The notes below the pieces were generated by a model. It was not told the origin of the DNA. It saw nothing but the letters and a program-made list of their open reading frames with translations, and searched no databases. Source: Copromyces sp. CBS 386.78 (Eukaryota > Ascomycota > Sordariomycetes > Sordariales > Sordariaceae). Taken from it: a stretch of 64,000 nt of DNA. Location of the stretch: the NCBI GenBank assembly GCA_030685235.1, contig MU839104.1:186001-250000 (forward strand). Reading direction: 5' to 3'. Every line of letters begins with the position of its first letter. Positions within the stretch are counted from its first letter, which is position 1. Below, one piece after another: positions 58,667-64,000 of the stretch. Made by a program: the position numbers and the translations under genes.

Positions 58667-60821
58667 ATGGCACATCTGCAAATCCACACGACATGTGACG
58701 ACTGCATCGAGATCTTGAAACATGCGGCATCCCTCCTCGCGTCCGAATCTGCGGAAGAGCCTTCAATGATAGTATTTCATACTTCATACCAGATCCGATT
58801 GGCAGCCAAGGTGTCTTCGTCAAAATGCCACATGTGCGCACTTCTGAGTGTCTCCATCCCCCGGCTTCTGGAGCCTTTAGATTCCAAGGAAATGCTGGTA
58901 TTGATCATTTCCAGAGCTCCGCATGACAAAGACCCCGCAGCTGTTACGCTCTGTGGCTGCGAGATAGAGGCATTAGATCGCCAGACGCACTATCCAGGTT
59001 CGCTAAGGATACAAGATGGTGAGAGACAGGCTAGGATTCACATGTATAGAAAACAGAAAGCTAATGGCTCTAGCTGAACACGGGCATGTGTGTATTCTCG
59101 ACTCTCCTAGGACATGGTCGCCAGAGACATTGAACCGCATACGATCCTGGATGAAGAGCTGCACTTCATCTCATGACAATTGCGCAAAGCCTCGGATAGC
59201 AAGCCGGCTTCCACGGCGGTTAATAGACGTCACGCCAACTCGCCTCGGTCATGTTTGGCCAACGGAGGAGATAGGACCCGAAGACTTCAACCTCCTAAGT
59301 CTCCAAGAACTACCCAAAGTCCGGATCATCTCGTCGGATTCTCTGCCTCCAGATACCCCATACCTCACCCTCAGTCATAGATGGGGGAGCCCGCCATCAA
59401 TTCGGCTTACCAAGAAGACCTTGTTCCTTCTCAATGACGACATATCTCCTCATCTCTTAAGTTGCAGCGATGCAGCCGTGTTCCGACATGCTATTCACGT
59501 TACCAGGGGTCTTGGATTCCGCTACATCTGGATCGATGCTTTGTGCATCATGCAGGATAATGGGCCCGAGAAGACAATGGATATCATGCAGATGGATGAG
59601 ATCTACTCCAACTCCATGCTCAACATCTCGGCTGTGGAGGGAAAGATTCGCGAAGGCTTGGTCTTCGATCGGAGACCCCTCTGCACGAACCCATGCCGAT
59701 CAACCGTCAGAGTCCTGACAACCCAAAGGGATGTACGCCTTCAGGCATATCCCGACAAATGCTTTCTTCGACCGTCGGAGGGTCCTTTGAACAAGCGTGG
59801 CTGGGTTTTCCAAGAACGGACGCTGGCAACACGCATTGTTCACTTCACCAAGGACCAGGTGTTTTGGGAATGCTCCTCTCTTGAAGCATCGGAGGTTTTA
59901 CCGCAGGGGGTCCCAGACCGGCCATCGCCAAATTTCGGCAAGGCTCTTAGAATCGCTTCGACGTCGCCCAAGCGGGAGCTAAAATCTCGATGGTACCAAG
60001 TTGTGGAGGAATACTCCAACACCTCGCTGACCTTCCCCAACGATCGTCTGCTTGCTGTCTCGGCCGTGGCTAAGCAGTTTTGCTCCGCGATGCGACTAGA
60101 CCCGTCGGAATATCTGGCTGGCATGTGGAAGGATGACCTCCCGCTATCGATGCTTTGGAGTCAGTCCCAGCACCCAGACATGAGCGGGGCCGAGCCGACG
60201 ACCAGCAATGCGACTGAGATGAAGTACGCGCCTTCGTGGTCCTGGGCATCTGTCCTGGCGTCAATAACGTTTGTTGAGCCAGACTCCCTAATAGCTACTG
60301 CCGACGTCTTGGACCTTCAGATAGCTCGGATTTCGCCAAACGTTTTTGACGGCGCAGACTTTTGTCAGATCCGTCTTCGCGGCCCAGTCTGCAAGTTCGG
60401 CCGGCGCATCCGAGACGGTGCACCTTGGATACGCGTCGCACAGCACACTGAATTCCAAGAATTCAACGATTTCAGGTTCCAGAATGGCAACACAATAATA
60501 ATTTACTGGGATGTGTCTCGCGAGGTGGTAGCACGTTGGTTAAAGACCCTTGACAGCAACGGGCCTGCCCAACCAACTCACTGCTTGCTTCATATCACCA
60601 CGGAGCGGAGCATTGACGGACCTCTGGAGCGAGGGATCGTCCTGCGGAGGACAAGTGCGCGTGGCACATATACTCGGATCGGGTCATTCTTCATTCCATT
60701 CAAAACCAAGTACCCGGGCTCTGAGCTTGAGGACGCCTTCAACGGTCGTCTTGACACATTGAGCACGGACGACTATCTTGCACTCGACTCGGGCGGAAAG
60801 TATACTGTCGATCTTGTCTGA
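58667..60821 (+). CDS. HET-domain protein (heterokaryon incompatibility type)
   Basis: Two exons, 58667-59018 and 59074-60821, give 699 residues; the 55-bp intron has GTGAGA donor, CTAAT branch point and CTAG acceptor. The HET domain starts near residue 213 (YLTLSHRWG) and continues with GFRYIWIDALCIMQD and RGWVFQERTLATRIVHF near residue 360. The N-terminus has Cys-x2-Cys-x-Leu (SKCHMCALLS), common in fungal HET proteins. HET-domain genes can trigger programmed cell death when incompatible hyphae fuse; many paralogues have no known partner. No WD repeats or NLR-type segment are fused. The frame is intact, with no RIP-like stops. Confidence 0.93.
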
Positions 60822-60996
60822 GACTGACACTAGGAAGATCCGGTCGGGGGGTCTAACTTTGATCAAATTTATATAAAGGCTAACTACATTGTAAATACCC
60901 ATGGTCAAATTAGGGTTGCTGAGAAATCGAACAGGGTGGAGTTCCTTCTCGCTTACTTGCTCGCAGTCGCGACTTCAGAACAATGCGGAAGAGCTA
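60822..60996. other. Short HET 3' flank bearing one TA of the element's target site
   Basis: The HET stop codon is 175 bp left of the inverted-repeat element. The TA at 60995-60996 is the left target duplication. Confidence 0.6.
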
Positions 60997-61332
60997 CCGT
61001 ATAAACTCGTGAAATTGACTTTCGGGAAACCGCTTTTCAGGCACATACACGTACAGATTTAAGCACATATTACAGCATATGTGCCAACCGTACCCTCTGT
61101 GAAGGAGGGTAAAGTCTGGAGCCCCACCCTCCAGTCCCAGCCAGACTGACAAGGGGGAAAAGAGAGGGGACAGACTGGGCAAAATAATTTCGAATTTACA
61201 GTGCTCCGGGGTGGCAACACATCTCCCCCACCCAAGTTGGCGGGCATACATATGCCTGGCATCGGGCAGGAAAATGGCATATATGTGCCTGAAAAGCGGT
61301 TTCCCGAAAGTCAATTTCACGAGTTTATACGG
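60997..61332. mobile_element. Non-autonomous element with perfect 51-bp terminal inverted repeats and TA duplication
   Basis: Left TIR 60997-61047 and right TIR 61282-61332 are exact reverse complements over 51 bp, beginning CCGTATAAACTCG. They are flanked by TA on both sides (60995-60996 and 61333-61334). Total length is 336 bp with no transposase, so this is a MITE of Tc1/mariner target preference. The identity of the ends points to a recent insertion or to protection from RIP. The TIRs do not match mimp-type ends that I know. The autonomous partner is not in this window. Confidence 0.92.
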
Positions 61333-62200
61333 TACCAAGGAGCTAAAGCGTTCCCCTGCGTCAAGCCGTCGATGGCAGATGGCTTCAACAACGGTGATCC
61401 CTGATGAGAGAAGGGGCATTTTCTCCGCATCAGAAGGTCTGGAGAAGGACTCGTCGGCGTTACGGGCCTGTTTGGCGCTGAGGGGAAATGGAGACCACTG
61501 CACTGTGAGTTTGTTCAAGAACCCGAGATATTCTCACACATTCACACATGACTGATGAGCTCGGTTTCAAGGAGATATCATCATGAGAGTGATCATGAGG
61601 ATGAAGGAGGGTATAGGAGGGCGCCGACTACACAGTTCACACACCACTCACCACACCGAACCACTCGCAATCATTCCGCTTTTCGTTTCCACGTGCATTT
61701 GTTTCCCCAGGTTCTGAACTTTGCCTTTGGTTTCGCTTAGTCTCGTCTACCCCGCATCCCCCAAAACTTTGTCGAGCTTTGGTTCTGGAAGTCGAAAATT
61801 GGGGTTTCGTTGTTAAACTCCACTGGATCCCCTCCAAGAACGCGCGACGGGCCGTGAATCCAGATTGGTATCCCCTTAGCCGTGAAATTGTATCTTTTCT
61901 TTAGTCTCATTCACTCAGCCACCTCCGCTCGGACCATCGCAGTCTTGGAATTCCTTACGGGACCAAATGAACCCCACCCCCACCAATCACAATGTCACAC
62001 CATTTGGACCCGCAGGTTCCAAGTCACGCGCCACATGCTCTGCTGTGGCGGCCGAAAAGCGGGGCGGATCCGCAGGGGAAAAAATAGGGGCTGACAATTT
62101 GGAGAGCGTCGTTGTTATGAGAGACTACTTTTCTTGGCAGGCCCACCCTCTACCTGCAGTACTTAGTGTGATGGGTAAGTTTAATTAGGCGGGGTAAGTA
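61333..62200. other. Intergenic block right of the inverted-repeat element
   Basis: About 870 bp. A minus-strand frame runs from about 61536 into the element at 61332. No confident gene is present. CAC-rich sequence lies near 61630. The TA at 62199-62200 may be the target base pair of the mariner relic. Confidence 0.4.
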
Positions 62201-62822
62201 CCTGGTCTGTGCACGGAATTTTTTTAGGATTTTGGAGGCAAACGCAAAGCCTGTCTATAGAAACCATCTGTTGCATTGATTTACTATAGAAATTACTACT
62301 ATTTGATATGCATTCTATTGGCATCAATGATATTTTGGCATCTTTGAGGCATTGTTTCCAATAATTCCGCTAAATAGCTATTTGGGACCTTATTCTAAGC
62401 CTCCATTACCATCTTTCGGAGTCTCGATAAGTTCGGATTCTCTATTAAACCCTATTTATTTTCGATATAGTCCTTTATCCAATTCCAAACGCTTTTAATA
62501 GGGTTTAGATCGGGGGAAAAAGGCGGCCAAAAAATAACGTTAACTCCTCTTTTTATAAATTCTTATAGAGTATTTGCGGTAGAATGGGCAGGGGCGTTGT
62601 TTTGTATCAATACTAGATTTTGATTATTTCGGCGGTAAAGACGGATCTAGCTATCGATTAAAGGAAGGCATTGGTTTTAGTAGTTCTCTTTGGTGATAAA
62701 TCCCTATTCTTTTTCCTAAAAAAGGCTTAGTCCCTTCCCAATCCTAGAAAAATATCCCCAAAATATTTATCCTCCCTTCCTTTAGTACCGTTCGATAATG
62801 TTATGGGGCTAGAGCTTTGGGG
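62201..62822 (-). mobile_element. RIP-damaged Tc1/mariner transposase relic, truncated
   Basis: Translating the minus strand from about 62790 to 62299 gives a recognisable DDE transposase C-terminal part: GFITKENY, NLVLIQNNAPAHST, then WPPFSPDLNPIKSVWNWIK, ending with MPQRCQNIIDANRMHIK and a stop at 62299. Several codons expected to be Trp are TAA or TAG, as RIP of TGG would produce. The catalytic Asp of the second motif is Asn, and the Glu of the third is Lys, both one G-to-A change away. The N-terminal DNA-binding part is absent at the right. The left end (CCTGGTCTGTGCACGG at 62201, after TA) may be one terminal repeat. The copy cannot encode an active enzyme. Confidence 0.85.
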
Positions 62823-62824
62823 TT

Positions 62825-62864
62825 AGACCTGGCTGATGCCAGGTCTGTAAAGCCTGCGAAGGCT
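62825..62864. repeat. Two tandem hairpins at the junction of transposon relics
   Basis: The first, 62825-62846, has an 8-bp stem (AGACCTGG / CCAGGTCT) with a 6-nt loop; the second, 62851-62864, has a 5-bp stem (AGCCT / AGGCT) with loop GCGA. They lie between the transposase relic and the retroelement. Confidence 0.6.
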
Positions 62865-62869
62865 CTAGT

Positions 62870-64000
62870 TCGGATGCCCCGGCCTTGACAGCTCGGTACA
62901 CAAAACCCGTTCTCGACTGCACCCTTCTAATACAGTCTCTTCCTTTCCCTCTTTGTTAAATATAGCATTTCAACCTTATACGACTACTCGCTATACCTTA
63001 CTCTTACAAACCCGTTACATTATATTTAACCCTCTTTTCAACGACCTCGTACTATCGCCTACACGCCTAAAGAATCTCCGTTACACCGTCTTCCTCTCTG
63101 CAACGAAATCCCTCCCCCACCATTACGATATTTCAGCAACAGCTTCCGCAAGTGCCCTAGGCGAACACCTCGCCAAAGCGACACCGACAATTCGCTTCAT
63201 CTATCGAATAACTTATTACTAAGGTCGCTACTCTCAAGACTTCTCCTCTACTTAACTCGCCTTCGAAGAAGCTAATCCTTCCCTATCTCAAAAAATTTTC
63301 TAGGGAGAAAGCAGATTTCGAAATATAGGTACTTAACGCCCAAACTAAACTCTACGTTAATAGCTTCGCTATCGGCGACTCTAAAGCGCAATTTTATTAC
63401 CTACTCGCCAGCCTATCGCCCCCCATTAAACACCCCCTCGTTTCGTTCGCCTCCACGCCCCGTTCACTGTAGGAACTTTTCGACAAGCTCCGACTTACCT
63501 ACGGTAATCCGAACCCTAAGAAACGCGCTAGCTAAGAACTCGCCGCTATCCGCCAAAAGAGTAAAGAGGGCATCGTAACCTTCTTAGTCCGATATAAGGA
63601 AGTACTCTACCGAGCCCAAGCTGACTCTTAGCCCGACGCCGCGAAGGTCAATTCATTAACCCACGCGCTCAGCGATCCCTAGAAGCAGCGGCTCAACAAT
63701 CGTATCGACGTACCAGAGCAATACCTAAACCTACTCACGTACCTACGAAAGCTTAACGGTAATATCTTTCTTTTAGCCTCTTCCTCCGCCTTTAGGAGGC
63801 AGGTCCAAGTTGACGATAACAGAAATATAGCTATAAACATCTCTACAACGAAAATAAAGAGCAATAGCGGTATCTCCTCGAAGCTACAACAATAATAGAA
63901 GGAGGAGGGCAAGTATACGAATTACAGTAGCGGTTCCTACTAGGTTAAGAAGTATAAGAAGACGAAGATAAATAACGTCACAGTCCGTAGTCCGGTTAGG
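62870..64000 (+). mobile_element. RIP-damaged retrotransposon gag region, cut by the window edge
   Basis: The plus-strand frame from about 63300 to the right edge gives a gag-like protein: QFYYLLASLSPPIKHP, a stop where Trp is expected, then ELFDKLRLTYGNPNPKKRAS, LAAIRQKSKEGIVTFLVRYK and EVLYRAQADS, another stop, and a Lys-rich end. Stops fall at Trp positions of such proteins, and TpA is common while CpA is scarce, which is the RIP pattern. An upstream, partly open frame (62953-63222) may be the damaged gag N-terminus. Copia versus gypsy type cannot be told without the pol region beyond the edge. Confidence 0.75.

Noticed and set aside
1..64000. tRNA, 5S rRNA and other structural RNA genes
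   Set aside because: A reading for B-box-like GGTTCGA and 5S-like segments found no candidate with both promoter boxes and a foldable cloverleaf; a covariance-model scan would be decisive.

Overview
The window is nuclear DNA of a filamentous ascomycete, most probably Neurospora or a close Sordariales relative. The evidence is short GT-AG introns (55-170 bp) with CTRAC/CTAAC-type branch points, intergenic spacing of 0.4-5 kb, C-ending codons in highly expressed genes, a HET-domain gene, and transposon relics with G:C-to-A:T damage of the RIP kind (Trp codons turned into stops, TpA-rich) at the right end. The species call is inference from the sequence. Gene symbols are given only where the family is clear.

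From left to right, 1-25.9 kb holds a gene leaving the left edge (-), a RING-CH membrane protein (+), galactokinase (-), a Tti2-like protein (+), the SAC phosphatase Fig4 (-), a cysteine-rich single-pass membrane protein (+), a charged low-complexity protein (+), an FSH1-type serine hydrolase (+) with a GC-AG intron, a large mitochondrial PPR protein resembling CYA-5 (-), and SRP68 (+). The segment 27-55 kb holds mitochondrial Hsp70 (-), a WD/DUF2415 protein (+), a coiled-coil protein (-), an L-2-hydroxyglutarate dehydrogenase-like flavoprotein (+), about 5 kb without a recognisable gene, a PH-domain protein (+), eIF3 subunit g (+), and the phosphatidylethanolamine N-methyltransferase Cho2 (+). 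These are mostly housekeeping genes with no operon-like functional grouping. Exon structures were rebuilt by hand so that all phases agree.

The last 9 kb differs. It has an AT-rich stretch with nine exact-length 21-bp repeats, a short-chain dehydrogenase with a 17-nt microexon and a 58-nt homopolymer in its last intron, a HET-domain gene divergent from it, a 336-bp element with perfect 51-bp inverted repeats and TA duplications, a RIP-damaged Tc1/mariner transposase, and a RIP-damaged retrotransposon gag region running off the edge. This is the accessory, repeat-bearing part of the window.

I found no clearly new multi-gene system. The strongest leads are the undamaged inverted-repeat element beside the HET gene, the microexon/homopolymer gene, and the 5-kb gene-empty block. 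No tRNA, rRNA or CRISPR feature was recognised.
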